Assembly (NCBI RefSeq): GCF_014190775.1
Contig: NZ_JACHVP010000001.1
Coordinates: 682,001-746,000, forward strand
Direction of reading: 5' to 3'
Length of the DNA stretch: 64,000 nucleotides
Source: Leifsonia aquatica
Lineage (GTDB): Bacteria; Actinomycetota; Actinomycetes; Actinomycetales; Microbacteriaceae
Of this stretch, positions 50,991 through 60,520 are shown in pieces (within the stretch, counting starts at the first letter, position 1; every line of letters begins with the position of its first letter). The position numbers were made by a program, and so were the translations under genes. Below the pieces are notes generated by a model that saw only the letters and a program-made list of their open reading frames with translations, did no database searches and was not told where the DNA came from.

Positions 50991-53915
50991 GTGAGTTCTA
51001 CTACCGCCGCACGACCAGCAGGACGCCGCCGTGCGGCCGTCTGGATCACTCTCGGAGTGATCGTCGCCCTGGTGATCCTGTTCTTCGTCTTCGCCGGACT
51101 GTACGCGGACATCCTGTGGTACCAGCAGGTCGGCTTCCTGAATGTGCTGACAACGCAGTGGTTCGGCGCGATCTCGATGTTCTTCGTCGGGTTCCTGGCG
51201 ATGGCGCTCCCGCTGTGGGCCTGCATCCAGCTCGCCTACCGGCTGCGTCCGGTCTACGCCAAGCTGAACAGCCAGCTCGACCGCTACCAGCAGGTCATCG
51301 AGCCGCTGCGCCGCCTGGCGATGTACGGCATCCCGATCGTCTTCGGCATCTTCGCCGGCGTCTCGGCGTCGAGCCGCTGGCAGCTGGCCGCGGCCTGGAT
51401 CAACGGGACGCCCTTCGGTAAGACCGACCCGCTGTTCAAGATCGACATCGGCTTCTACGTCTTCGCCCTGCCCTTCTACCGCAGCGCGGTCGGCTTCGCC
51501 TCGGCGGTCGTGCTGATCGCCCTGATCGCCACGCTGGCGACCTGCTACCTCTACGGCTCCATCCGCGTCTCCGGTCGGGAGGTGCGCATCAGCAAGGCCG
51601 CCCGCGTGCAGATCTCGGTCGTCGCGGCGCTCTACCTGCTCCTGCAGGGCGTGAGCATCTGGCTCGACCGCTACGCCACGGTCACGGACTCGAACGTCGG
51701 GGACTCGATCAACGGCGCCGCATACACCGATGTCAACGCGACCATCCCGGGCCGCGCGATCCTGGCAGGCGCGGCCGTCTTCGTCGCGATCCTCTTCATC
51801 GTGACGGCGTTCGTCGGCCGGTGGCGGTTCCCGCTCGTCGGCACGGCGCTGCTCATCGTTGCCGCCCTCGTCGTCGGCGCGATCTTCCCGTGGGTGATCC
51901 AGCGCTTCCAGGTCGAGCCCAGCCAGAAGACGCTCGAGACGCCATACATCCAGGACTCCATCGACGCCACCAGAGCCGCGTACGGCCTGAGCGACATCGA
52001 GACCATCCCGTACGACGCCAAGACCGACGCCGAGGCGGGCGCTCTCCGCCAGGACGCGCAGACCACCGCGCAGATCCGCATCATCGACCCGGCGATCGTC
52101 AGCCCGTCGTTCCGCCAGCTGCAGCAGTTCCGCCAGTACTACGCGTTCCCGAACACCCTCAACGTCGACCGTTACACGGTCAACGGCAGCGAGCAGGACG
52201 CGGTGGTCTCGGTCCGCGAGCTCCAGCAGTCCGGTCTGACCAGCGCCAGCAACTGGTACAACAACACCCTGGTCTACACGCACGGCTACGGCATGGTCGC
52301 CGCCTACGGCAACCAGCGCTCGTCGGACGGCCAGCCGGTCTTCATGGAGTACGGCATCCCGACCCAGGGCACGCTGGGCGAGTACGAGCCGCGCATCTAC
52401 TTCGGCCAGCAGTCGCCGACCTACTCGATCGTCGGAGCCCCGAAGGGGTCGAAGTCGGTCGAGCTCGACTACCCCGGCGGCGCGGACGGCGCCCAGCAGA
52501 CGTACACGACCTTCGACGGCAACGGCGGACCCAAGCTCGACAACATCTTCAAGCGCCTGGTCTACGCGCTGAAGTTCCAGGACGAGCAGATCGTCCTGTC
52601 CGACGCCGTCAACAACAACTCGCAGATCCTGTACGACCGCGACCCCATCAAGCGCGTGCAGAAGGTCGCTCCGTACCTGACGCTCGACTCGCAGGCCTAC
52701 CCCGCCGTCGTCGACGGCCGGGTCAAGTGGATCATCGACGGCTACACCACGAGCGACCAGTACCCGTACTCCCACGTCGGCAGCCTGAGCGACGCCACGG
52801 CGGACACCGAGACGCCGAAGCCGGCGTACGCCTTCGACGACATCAACTACATCCGCAACTCGGTGAAGGCCACGGTCGACGCCTACGACGGCTCCGTCAC
52901 GCTCTACGCCTGGGACGCCAAGGACCCGGTGCTCAAGACGTGGGAGAAGGTCTACCCGTCCACGGTCAAGCCGATCGCCGACATGAGCGCGCAGCTGCTG
53001 AGCCACGTGCGCTACCCGGCCGACCTGTTCAAGGTGCAGCGCTCGGTGCTGGGGCAGTATCACGTGACCGACGCGGGCTCGTTCTACTCGCGCGAGGACG
53101 CCTGGACGACCCCGCCGGACCCGACCTCGTCGTCGTCCGACCCGACGCTGCAGCCGCCGTACTATCTGACGCTGCAGATGCCGGGCCAGACCTCGCCGAG
53201 CTTCTCGCTCTACACGACCTTCATACCCCAGGCATCCAGCGAGGCCAGTAGATCGGTGCTGAAGGGCTATCTGGCGGTCGATGCCGACGCCGGCTCCACC
53301 AAGGGGAAGGTCGCCGCCGGTTACGGCAAGTTGAGACTCTTGTCCCTGCCCTCCAGCGACACCATACCGGGGCCGGGTCAGGTACAGAACACGTTCAACT
53401 CCGACCCCACGGTGTCGCAGGAGCTCAACCTGTTGCGCCAGGGCAAGACGGATGTGATCAACGGCAACCTCCTGACGTTGCCGGTGGGCGGCGGTCTGCT
53501 CTACGTGCAGCCGGTCTACGTCAAGTCGACGGGTGAGACCAGCTATCCGCTGCTGCAGAAGGTGCTCGTCGCGTTCGGCGACAAGATCGCCTTCGAGGAC
53601 ACCCTCGATCAAGCGCTCGACTCGCTGTTCGGCGGCGACTCGGGAGCGACGGCCGGCGACAACAACGTGCCGGGCTCCGAGGCCGGAGGCGGCGGCAGCG
53701 GGGGAGGGACCGATTCCGGGACGGGAACCGGAACCGGGACCGGCACGGGGACGACGACGAACGCGGCCCTGCAAGCGGCTCTCCAGCAGGCCAAGCAGGC
53801 GCTCGCCGACCGCGAGACCGCTCTCAAGGCCGGCGACTGGACGGCCTACGGTCAGGCGGACGCCCGCCTGCAGCAGGCCCTGCAGGACGCTCTCGCGGCC
53901 GAGGGCGGCAAGTAG
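50991..53915 (+). CDS. UPF0182 family large membrane protein
   Basis: A protein of 974 residues of the UPF0182 family (M. tuberculosis Rv3193c). About seven membrane segments occupy the first 310 residues, beginning 'WITLGVIVALVILFFVF'; 'YADILWYQQVGFLNV' is a family hallmark. A large region outside the membrane follows ('VEPSQKTLETPYIQDSIDAT'), ending in Gly/Thr and Ala/Gln-rich low-complexity sequence, including a run of alternating Gly-Thr at about 905-920, and a short coiled coil. Function is unknown. GTG 50991 is chosen because it precedes the first helix and has GAGGG upstream. A perfect 17-base hairpin follows. Confidence 0.93.
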   Translation: MSSTTAARPAGRRRAAVWITLGVIVALVILFFVFAGLYADILWYQQVGFLNVLTTQWFGAISMFFVGFLAMALPLWACIQLAYRLRPVYAKLNSQLDRYQQVIEPLRRLAMYGIPIVFGIFAGVSASSRWQLAAAWINGTPFGKTDPLFKIDIGFYVFALPFYRSAVGFASAVVLIALIATLATCYLYGSIRVSGREVRISKAARVQISVVAALYLLLQGVSIWLDRYATVTDSNVGDSINGAAYTDVNATIPGRAILAGAAVFVAILFIVTAFVGRWRFPLVGTALLIVAALVVGAIFPWVIQRFQVEPSQKTLETPYIQDSIDATRAAYGLSDIETIPYDAKTDAEAGALRQDAQTTAQIRIIDPAIVSPSFRQLQQFRQYYAFPNTLNVDRYTVNGSEQDAVVSVRELQQSGLTSASNWYNNTLVYTHGYGMVAAYGNQRSSDGQPVFMEYGIPTQGTLGEYEPRIYFGQQSPTYSIVGAPKGSKSVELDYPGGADGAQQTYTTFDGNGGPKLDNIFKRLVYALKFQDEQIVLSDAVNNNSQILYDRDPIKRVQKVAPYLTLDSQAYPAVVDGRVKWIIDGYTTSDQYPYSHVGSLSDATADTETPKPAYAFDDINYIRNSVKATVDAYDGSVTLYAWDAKDPVLKTWEKVYPSTVKPIADMSAQLLSHVRYPADLFKVQRSVLGQYHVTDAGSFYSREDAWTTPPDPTSSSSDPTLQPPYYLTLQMPGQTSPSFSLYTTFIPQASSEASRSVLKGYLAVDADAGSTKGKVAAGYGKLRLLSLPSSDTIPGPGQVQNTFNSDPTVSQELNLLRQGKTDVINGNLLTLPVGGGLLYVQPVYVKSTGETSYPLLQKVLVAFGDKIAFEDTLDQALDSLFGGDSGATAGDNNVPGSEAGGGGSGGGTDSGTGTGTGTGTGTTTNAALQAALQQAKQALADRETALKAGDWTAYGQADARLQQALQDALAAEGGK

Positions 53916-53938
53916 CTCCCGCTCCATCCCAGCCATAC

Positions 53939-53975
53939 CGACGGCGGCCCGTGCGAAACGCACGGGCCGCCGTCG
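53939..53975 (+). terminator. Terminator of the UPF0182 gene
   Basis: A perfect 17-base stem (53939-53955 with 53959-53975) closed by an AAA loop, 24 bases after the stop codon. It is the strongest hairpin in the window; no long U-tract follows. Confidence 0.85.
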
Positions 53976-54124
53976 CGTTGTCCGGGCACTATGCTCGGAC
54001 GCCGCTGTAAGCGGTCTCGAGATCGTGCACCGCAGCAGCGGGCACCCATGGATCCGCTGTCAATGCGGAGCGACTCGCAGCATCTCGCTTGCCAGAACTT
54101 TGATTGTCCACTTTACTAACAAAC
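53976..54124 (+). promoter_or_regulatory. Upstream region of the first ROK gene
   Basis: This gap holds TATGCT (53990-53995) between inverted arms GTCCG and CGGAC (53980-54000), which could be a promoter with a long leader. Just before the gene is an unusually A+T-rich stretch (54095-54124) containing TTTACTAA, a half-site of the type bound by ROK-family repressors. No full dyad or small gene is seen. Confidence 0.4.
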
Positions 54125-55321
54125 ATGCTCCTCGATGATGTACGTCGTCCGCCCGCGTTCGATCCGATCCCGCCGGCGTTCGACGGGCCGATGATCCCGG
54201 GGCGGGCACTGCGACCGCGCACCAAGGTGCTGCCCGAGCACGCTCGCAACCACAACCGATCGCTCGTGCTGCAGTCGCTCTATCGCGGCGGTCGTGCCAG
54301 CCGCGCCGACCTCGCGCGCGGGACGGGCCTCACCCGGGTGACGATCTCCGACCTCGTCGGAGAACTCATCGCCGAGGGCCTCGTCGTCGAGCTCGGGCAG
54401 CGAGACGACGCACGTCCGGGCAAGCCCGCCGTTCTCCTGGACATGGATCGGGGAGCGACCCAGATCATCGGGGTCGACCTGAGCGAGCACGCCGTCTTCC
54501 GCGGAGCCGTGCTCGACATCGACGGTCGTGTGCTCCACAGCGCGGAGATCGCGCTGGCCGGCAGCCGCGGCGCCGAGGCGCTCGCCAAAGCGCTAGAGCT
54601 CGTGGACCGGCTCGTCGAGCTCGCGACGGTGCCGGTCCTGGGCATCGGCATCGGCTCCCCGGGCGTCGTGGACGCGTCGGGAACGGTCGTCGCGGCTCCG
54701 AACCTCGGCTGGGCCGATGTGCCACTCCAGCGCCTGGTCGCCGAGCGGACGGGGAGGACGGTGTTCGTCGCCAACGACGCGAACGCCGCCGTGCTCGCCG
54801 AGCACGGCTTCGGCGCCGCCCGCGGCGACATGATGCTCGTGAAGGTCGGCCACGGCGTGGGCTCGGGACTCCTCGTGGCCGGCGCGATGGTGGTGGGGAG
54901 CCGCTTCGCGGCGGGCGAGATCGGTCAGGTCATGGTCGGGACGGACGATGGCGCCGAGGCGCCGTACGACCGAGACCGCGTACTGGAGGCGTGGCTTGCC
55001 GTGCCCCGTCTCGAGTCCCGCGTCGCGGCGGCGGCGATCGCCGGTGATCCCATCGAGCCGGTGCTGCGGGAGGCCGGTCAGCGGCTCGGTGTGGCGCTCG
55101 CGCCCATCGTCGGTGCGCTCGACCTCGCCGAAGTGGTCCTGAGCGGGCCGGAGGAGCTGCTGGAGGGTGCCCTCCTCGGCGCCGTCCGAACCACACTGGA
55201 CAACCGGACGATGGTGGGGTTCCACTCGGCCACGGCGATCCGGATGACGAGTCAGGGCCGCGACATCGTTCTCCGCGGGTGCGTGATCATGGTCATGTCC
55301 GCACAGCTCGGCGTCTCCTGA
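54125..55321 (+). CDS. ROK family transcriptional regulator (zinc motif lost)
   Basis: A protein of 398 residues. A winged helix-turn-helix at about 50-100 ('RADLARGTGLTRVTISDLVG') is followed by a ROK domain: 'IIGVDLSEHAVFRGAVLDID', 'GIGIGSPGVVDASGTVVAAP', 'NDANAAVLAEHGFGAA' and 'AGEIGQVMVG'. Where most ROK proteins have the zinc motif CxCGxxGCxE, this one reads 'APYDRDRVLEAW', so the site is gone. It would bind DNA and sense a sugar or sugar phosphate. ATG 54125 is chosen; ATG 54191 is possible. It is convergent with a second ROK gene 12 bases away. Confidence 0.85.
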   Translation: MLLDDVRRPPAFDPIPPAFDGPMIPGRALRPRTKVLPEHARNHNRSLVLQSLYRGGRASRADLARGTGLTRVTISDLVGELIAEGLVVELGQRDDARPGKPAVLLDMDRGATQIIGVDLSEHAVFRGAVLDIDGRVLHSAEIALAGSRGAEALAKALELVDRLVELATVPVLGIGIGSPGVVDASGTVVAAPNLGWADVPLQRLVAERTGRTVFVANDANAAVLAEHGFGAARGDMMLVKVGHGVGSGLLVAGAMVVGSRFAAGEIGQVMVGTDDGAEAPYDRDRVLEAWLAVPRLESRVAAAAIAGDPIEPVLREAGQRLGVALAPIVGALDLAEVVLSGPEELLEGALLGAVRTTLDNRTMVGFHSATAIRMTSQGRDIVLRGCVIMVMSAQLGVS

Positions 55322-55333
55322 CGACGTGGGGCG

Positions 55334-56473
55334 TCAGCGCGCCCAGCTGACGCCGAGCGTCGACTGCAGGGCGTGCTGCGCGGCGCCGCGGAACGGCTCG
55401 TCCAGAGCGGAGCGCGCGTAGCGGAAGCTGAGCGGCATCGCCGCGCGCACCGGATGTCGCGCGGCCTCGGCGCGCAGATGGCCGATGAACTCGGGTCCGA
55501 GTTCGGCCGATGCGCCGCCCAGGACGATATTGGGTACGTCCAGCGCCGCGCTCACGAGCAGCAGCGCACGAGCGAGGATGCGTGCGCCCGAGGCGATGCG
55601 GGCGCGGGCCTCCGGTGTCGAGGCGAGGACGGCGATGTCGACCGCTTCGAGGTCGGCGCCGTGGGGGAGTCCGAGCAGGCTGGTGACCGAGACGACTTCT
55701 TCGAGGCAGCCGCGGTTGCCGCATGCGCACAGGGGAGCGTCGTCGCCGAAGAGCACGGGGACGTGGCCGATCTCTCCGGCCCGATGGGCCGCCCCGGCCA
55801 CGACGACGCCGTCGACCATGACCGCCGCCCCGACGCCGGTGCTCAGCGAGACGAAGAGGCGGTTGGCTCCGAAGCCGTCGTCGGCGGAGGTGTCGGCGAT
55901 GGCCTCGGCGTCCGCGTCGTTGACGAGATGGATCGGCGCGTCCACGACACCGGCGAGGGCGCCGGCCAGGTCGAGGTCGCTCCAGCCGAGCTGGACGCTC
56001 TCACGGATCAGGGGCCCGTCGGTGATCCCCGGCACCTGCACGCCGATCGCCGCGACCCGCGCGTCGGTGGAAGCGGCGAGCCTGCGGATCACGCTTCGGA
56101 CGTCATCGACGGAGCCTGTCGCGGAAGGCCGGTGCGAGAGCCGGTGGAGCTCGTCGCCGAGCATGCTCAGGACGGCTCCGCGGATTAGTCCCGGCTGGAC
56201 GAGCACCGAGAGCAGCACCTGCCGCTCCGTGTCCACGCGGAGGGTGGTCGCGCGCTTGCCTCCGGTGCTCTCGGCGAGCTGCCCTTCGGAGACCAGGCCG
56301 TCGGCGATCAGCCCGGCCAGCAGAGACGAGACCGTCGCCGAGGTGAGACCCGTGCGGCGCGCGATGCTCGCCCTGGTCGCGGTGCCACCTCCCGAGAGCA
56401 CGAGCTGGAGAGCGGTCGTCAGGTTCTTCTCGCGCACGGCGGCCTGCGTCGCCTTGCCGTGATCGTCTGCCAC
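55334..56473 (-). CDS. ROK family transcriptional regulator
   Basis: A protein of 379 residues with an N-terminal helix-turn-helix ('RASIARRTGLTSATVSSLLA') and a complete ROK domain, including 'IGVQVPGITDGPLI', 'NDADAEAIADTSADDGFGAN' and the zinc motif 'CACGNRGCLEEV' with His in 'AGEIGHVPV'. It should repress sugar-use genes until a sugar ligand binds; the target is unknown and no transporter or sugar enzyme adjoins it. It is convergent with the first ROK gene and divergent from the isochorismatase-like gene. Confidence 0.88.
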   Translation of the reverse strand: MADDHGKATQAAVREKNLTTALQLVLSGGGTATRASIARRTGLTSATVSSLLAGLIADGLVSEGQLAESTGGKRATTLRVDTERQVLLSVLVQPGLIRGAVLSMLGDELHRLSHRPSATGSVDDVRSVIRRLAASTDARVAAIGVQVPGITDGPLIRESVQLGWSDLDLAGALAGVVDAPIHLVNDADAEAIADTSADDGFGANRLFVSLSTGVGAAVMVDGVVVAGAAHRAGEIGHVPVLFGDDAPLCACGNRGCLEEVVSVTSLLGLPHGADLEAVDIAVLASTPEARARIASGARILARALLLVSAALDVPNIVLGGASAELGPEFIGHLRAEAARHPVRAAMPLSFRYARSALDEPFRGAAQHALQSTLGVSWAR

Positions 56474-56554
56474 TGCTCCTGCCGTCCTCGCCGTGCGCCG
56501 ATCGCGGCGCGTCCTGCCCTTACGACCCTAGCGAATGGGGCGCAAGATGGGGTC

Positions 56555-57073
56555 ATGGGGTATGGACTGATGCTGGTGGACGTACAGCGCAACATGCTGG
56601 AGGGCGAGACCGCGATCGCGCGTGCGGACGAATTCCGGCGCGTCCTTGCCGGGCTGTTGGAGGCGGCGCGCGACGCGGGTGTGCCCATCGTCCACGTCCA
56701 GAACGACGGGGCGCCGGGAGATCCCGACGAGCCGGGCACCCGCGGCTGGGAGTCCGTATTGGCGCCGGCGCCCGGTGAGCCCGTGGTGCGCAAGGACGAC
56801 CCCGACACGTTCCTGTCCAACCCCGCCCTCGCGGACGTGCTGCACGCGATGGGGGTCGACACGCTGGTCGTCGCCGGGCTCCAGAGCGAGGTCTGCGTGC
56901 AGGCGACCGCTCTCGGAGCACTGGAGCGGGGATTCGCGGTCGTCGTTCCCTCTGGTGCCCACGCCACCTTCGATGGCGATGTGCCGGCCGACGAGATCGT
57001 GGCGCGGGTGACCCTCGAGCTCGACGCAGCCGGAGTGGAGGTCGTCGAGCTCGACGAGGTGAGGTTCCGCTGA
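56555..57073 (+). CDS. Isochorismatase-like cysteine hydrolase
   Basis: A protein of 172 residues with the catalytic triad of the family: Asp in 'GLMLVDVQRNML' (about residue 8), Lys in 'PVVRKDDPDTFLSN' and Cys in 'VVAGLQSEVCVQATALGAL' with its cis-peptide environment. Relatives hydrolyse nicotinamide, pyrazinamide-like amides or isochorismate; the substrate cannot be told from sequence. ATG 56555 has no clear ribosome site; CAAGAT lies at -12 to -7. It is convergent with jetC, 18 bases apart. Confidence 0.87.
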   Translation: MGYGLMLVDVQRNMLEGETAIARADEFRRVLAGLLEAARDAGVPIVHVQNDGAPGDPDEPGTRGWESVLAPAPGEPVVRKDDPDTFLSNPALADVLHAMGVDTLVVAGLQSEVCVQATALGALERGFAVVVPSGAHATFDGDVPADEIVARVTLELDAAGVEVVELDEVRFR

Positions 57074-57091
57074 GCGGCCGGACCGCCCGGT

Positions 57092-60000
57092 TCAGCCGGC
57101 GTCGCGCTCCAGCTCCACCGCCTCCCGGATGCTGAGGGCGTAGATCCGCGATCGGCCGGGCCGCGCCGGGTCGCCGGTGACGTACGCGACGCTCTCCACG
57201 TGCTGCTCGAACGCGTTCACCTTGTCGCGCGGGGCGCCGACGATCAGCTGGAAGCCGAGCCCGCGCAGGGCGGACAGCGCCCGGCCGGTGTACTCGTTGT
57301 CCGCCTTGACGAAGCCCTCGTCGAGCACGATGGGCGCGTAGACGGGCACCCGGTCGGTGCCGTCGCCGAGCCGGTAACGCAGCGCGGCGCCCAGGACGAA
57401 CGCGATGAGTTCCTGGCCCTCGCCGCCGGACTTGCCCGCCACCCCCTCGTGCACGATCTGCGCGCCGTCGCGGCGGGTCTCGATCGCACGGAACTGGAAG
57501 TGCTCACGCGCGTCGAGCACGCGGCGGCGCCACGCCTCGCCGATGCGCGAGCGCTCCTCGAGCCGGCCGAGATCGGCGCGCAGGGAGAGGAAGTCGCGCT
57601 CCACGCGGGCGGGGTCGCGGTTCTCGCCCGGCTCACCGGCGGTGTGCTTGCGGAGCGTGCGCTTGAACTCGGCCAGATCGCTGTTGGTGGTGGGGCGCGG
57701 GTCGATGTCGAGGGTGGAGCCCTCGCGGAACTCGATGCCGTGCAGCGCGGCCGAGATGGGCCGGACACCGCGGCGGATGGCGCGGCCGTCCTCCTCGATC
57801 TGCGTCAGCAGCGCACGCAGGCTGTCGCCCATGCTGGCGCCGGCCTTGGCGAGCCAGTCGGACTTGGCGCGCGGGAGGTCGTCCTCGACGAGGGAGCGCT
57901 GAATGGCGAGGGCGGCGGGGAGGCTGTCGATCGACGCGTCGAGCTCGGCGGACGGGTCCAGCTCCCGGTAGCGCTCGAAAGCGCTGAGGAGCAGGGACTC
58001 CGACTGCTCGACGGTGCGGTCGTGCACATCGATCTGGTCGCGGACGAGCCGTTCCGCGTCGGTGTAGCGGCGGCGCACGTCGGCCGCCTCTCGCGGAGCA
58101 GCGAAGGGCAGCGACCCGAGGAGGGCGCGCTCGGCGTCGTCGAGCGCCGTCGCGTCGAGGTGGTCGGAGACTTCGTCCTCGATGTCGGCGAGGGCGGCGT
58201 GCTCGGCGTCGAGCTGGTCGATCACGCGCTGGATCCCGGCTCCGCGGCGCGCTGCGGCGAGCCGTGCCTCGTCCTCGCGGTCGGCCGTCGCCGTCAGCTC
58301 GGCGACCTCGGGCCGCTCCACGGCGACCCGCTCCAGCCGGGCGGCGAGCTCGGCGACCCGGTCGGCCGCCGGTGCGACATCGATCGACGCCCAGTCGAGG
58401 TCGGCGACCGCGGCGAGGGCCTCCCGTCGGTGCCGCTCGCCGGCGGATCGTGCCTCGGCCGCGTCGGAGGCGGCGCGGGCCTCGTCGAGCTCGGTCCCGA
58501 GCCGCTCGATCTCGTCGGCCAGCTCGACGACGCGAGGCGCGTTGTCGAGGCCGATCCAGGAGTCGACGGCACGGTCGTCCTTGATGACACGGTCGCGGGA
58601 GCCGGTGCGGAGGCCGGCGCGGGTCACGGCGCCCTTGACGCCGATCGGGAGGGTCGCATCCAACTCGTCCGCCGATTCGACGCACAGGATGCTGCGGTCG
58701 GCGACGATCTCGTCGTGCAGCCAGCCGTGGAACGGGCTCTGCTCGTCGAAGGTCAGCATCGCCGGCACCGTGCCGTCGATCGCGGAGCGCTCGGCCGGCG
58801 CACCGACCTCGGCGGGCACCAGCACGACACGACCGCGCATGTCGTTGTCGTTCACGAAGCGGCGCGCGTCGGCGAAGCGGCGCTCGTCCACCACGAGGTT
58901 CGTCGCGAGGTCGCCGAGCACGCGCTCGACGGCCCGCGACCAGTCGCGTCGTCTGGGAGCGACCTCGAACAGCTCTCCGGCGTAGGGCAGCGCCTCGGGC
59001 GCGACGCCGATGCCCTCGGCGATCCGGCGCCGTCGCGCGTCGGCCTCGGGCGGCACATTGCTGCGGCGGCGTTCGTACGACGTCTTCTGCGCGGTCTTCT
59101 CGGCCAGGGTGCGCTTGACCGTCTCCACCCGTGCGGCCAGCTCCCAGCGCTCGGACCGGTCGTCGGCGGCCTCGGTGGACGCGCTCAGCAGGGCGACAGC
59201 GCGCTCCTGCGATGCGGCGAGCTCGTCCGCCGTGAGCGGAAGCTCGAGCCCGGCACTGGTCAGGATGCGTGCCGCGCGGTCGCGCTCGCGCTCCAGCTGG
59301 GCGAGCATCATGCCCGCCACCTCCTGCTCGCGCCGGATCGCCTCGGACGGGTCGCCGCCGACGGCGGCCAGCTGGTCGAGCGCGTCCTTGTGGGCGCGAT
59401 GGGCGGCGGTCTCCTCGTCCGCGGCGGCGCGGCGGAGGGCCTCCTGCTCGCGCTTGGCGTCGCGCACGCGGTCGACCTCGCCGCGGACCCAGTCCGCGAC
59501 CCTCGCCGACAGCCAGACCCAGAGCCGGCTGCTCTCCTCTCCGTCCAGCGGCGCGAGCAGCCGGCGCTTGCCGGTCGCGTCCTCCAGCGCAGCGCGGTAC
59601 TGCTCGGCGCGCACCGGTACGTCGGAGAGCACGTCGAGCTTGCGCCGCGTGGTCTCGAAGACGTCGTACAGGGCGGACGCCTCGCGGTAGCTGCTCAGCG
59701 TCGTCTCCCAGCGGGAGAGGGCGCGGGGTTCCGTGAGCACGAACTGCTTGAACAGCTCGTCGATCGAGAAGACGCCCTTGGACGCCTGAGCGCGGCGCAG
59801 CAGGGTGAGCGCCTTCAGCTGGGATTCGTCGCTGCCGCCGATGCCGAGCTCCTCGCACAGGCGCACGCGGAACTCGGGCTGCGATCCGGTGACGAGGTCG
59901 CGCACCGGGTCCACGAGCCGGCCGAGCGATCCCCGCGTCAGCGGCGACGAGCTGCCGGGCTCGGGCCGCAGCTCCGCCAGCCGGGTGAGCGGGAACTCCC

Positions 60001-60520
60001 CGTGCACGAACACGTAGACGGTCGAGGAGGTCACCTCGTCCTGCGTGGCGGTGTCGCGGCCGAGCCACGCGAGCCGGGCAGCGGTGATGGTCTCACCGAG
60101 TTCGGTGCGCCAGGTGATCGCGGCGCCCGACGCGAACGCGGTACCGAGGGGGCGGAGGAAGTGCGTGGTCGTGACGTCGGAGCCCGCCTCGCGCACCTCG
60201 TCGGTCTTGCCGCGGGCGTAGCTGTACACCGTGCGCTCGGAGCGCTGACGGGTGTCGTCGCGCGCGGCGCGGTTGAACTCCTGGGGGTTGGGCATGATGA
60301 CCGCGGCCATCGCATCGAGCACGGTCGACTTGCCGCGGCCCGTCGGGCCGAGGATGGCGAGGCCGCCGCGCCCGACCGGCATGGTGTGGAGGTCGTCGTA
60401 GCTGCCCCAGTTCAGCAGCTGCACCTGTTCGATGCGGAACTGGCCGCTGTGGATCAGGCCGTCGGCGAGGGGGAGGTCTTCCTCCAGCTCGTCGTGCTCG
60501 GCGGTCATCAGGTCGGTCAC
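57092..60520 (-). CDS. jetC: Wadjet SMC-like ATPase JetC (MksB/MukB type)
   Basis: A protein of 1142 residues, the SMC motor of a Wadjet/MksFEB system. The N-terminal head has Walker A 'LGPTGRGKSTVLDAMAAVI' (57-75). Two long Ala/Glu/Arg coiled-coil stretches (about 320-500 and 690-900) flank a central hinge-like part near 520-680. The C-terminal head has the ABC signature 'GKSGGEGQELIAF' (about 1025-1037) and Walker B 'PIVLDEGFVKADNEYTGRAL' (about 1060-1079). Wadjet complexes extrude DNA loops and act against circular plasmids. It overlaps jetB by four bases. No jetD follows; the isochorismatase gene ends 18 bases away on the other strand. Confidence 0.92.
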   Translation of the reverse strand: MTDLMTAEHDELEEDLPLADGLIHSGQFRIEQVQLLNWGSYDDLHTMPVGRGGLAILGPTGRGKSTVLDAMAAVIMPNPQEFNRAARDDTRQRSERTVYSYARGKTDEVREAGSDVTTTHFLRPLGTAFASGAAITWRTELGETITAARLAWLGRDTATQDEVTSSTVYVFVHGEFPLTRLAELRPEPGSSSPLTRGSLGRLVDPVRDLVTGSQPEFRVRLCEELGIGGSDESQLKALTLLRRAQASKGVFSIDELFKQFVLTEPRALSRWETTLSSYREASALYDVFETTRRKLDVLSDVPVRAEQYRAALEDATGKRRLLAPLDGEESSRLWVWLSARVADWVRGEVDRVRDAKREQEALRRAAADEETAAHRAHKDALDQLAAVGGDPSEAIRREQEVAGMMLAQLERERDRAARILTSAGLELPLTADELAASQERAVALLSASTEAADDRSERWELAARVETVKRTLAEKTAQKTSYERRRSNVPPEADARRRRIAEGIGVAPEALPYAGELFEVAPRRRDWSRAVERVLGDLATNLVVDERRFADARRFVNDNDMRGRVVLVPAEVGAPAERSAIDGTVPAMLTFDEQSPFHGWLHDEIVADRSILCVESADELDATLPIGVKGAVTRAGLRTGSRDRVIKDDRAVDSWIGLDNAPRVVELADEIERLGTELDEARAASDAAEARSAGERHRREALAAVADLDWASIDVAPAADRVAELAARLERVAVERPEVAELTATADREDEARLAAARRGAGIQRVIDQLDAEHAALADIEDEVSDHLDATALDDAERALLGSLPFAAPREAADVRRRYTDAERLVRDQIDVHDRTVEQSESLLLSAFERYRELDPSAELDASIDSLPAALAIQRSLVEDDLPRAKSDWLAKAGASMGDSLRALLTQIEEDGRAIRRGVRPISAALHGIEFREGSTLDIDPRPTTNSDLAEFKRTLRKHTAGEPGENRDPARVERDFLSLRADLGRLEERSRIGEAWRRRVLDAREHFQFRAIETRRDGAQIVHEGVAGKSGGEGQELIAFVLGAALRYRLGDGTDRVPVYAPIVLDEGFVKADNEYTGRALSALRGLGFQLIVGAPRDKVNAFEQHVESVAYVTGDPARPGRSRIYALSIREAVELERDAG

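Noticed and set aside
53690-53760. Short tandem repeats near the end of the UPF0182 gene
   Set aside because: They encode an alternating Gly-Thr linker in frame and are explained as protein low complexity, not as a regulatory repeat or CRISPR.
50943-53963. Open frame of about 1000 codons antisense to the UPF0182 gene
   Set aside because: The plus-strand protein has clear membrane helices and family motifs; the antisense product is low-complexity Arg/Val/Asp sequence, a codon-bias shadow.
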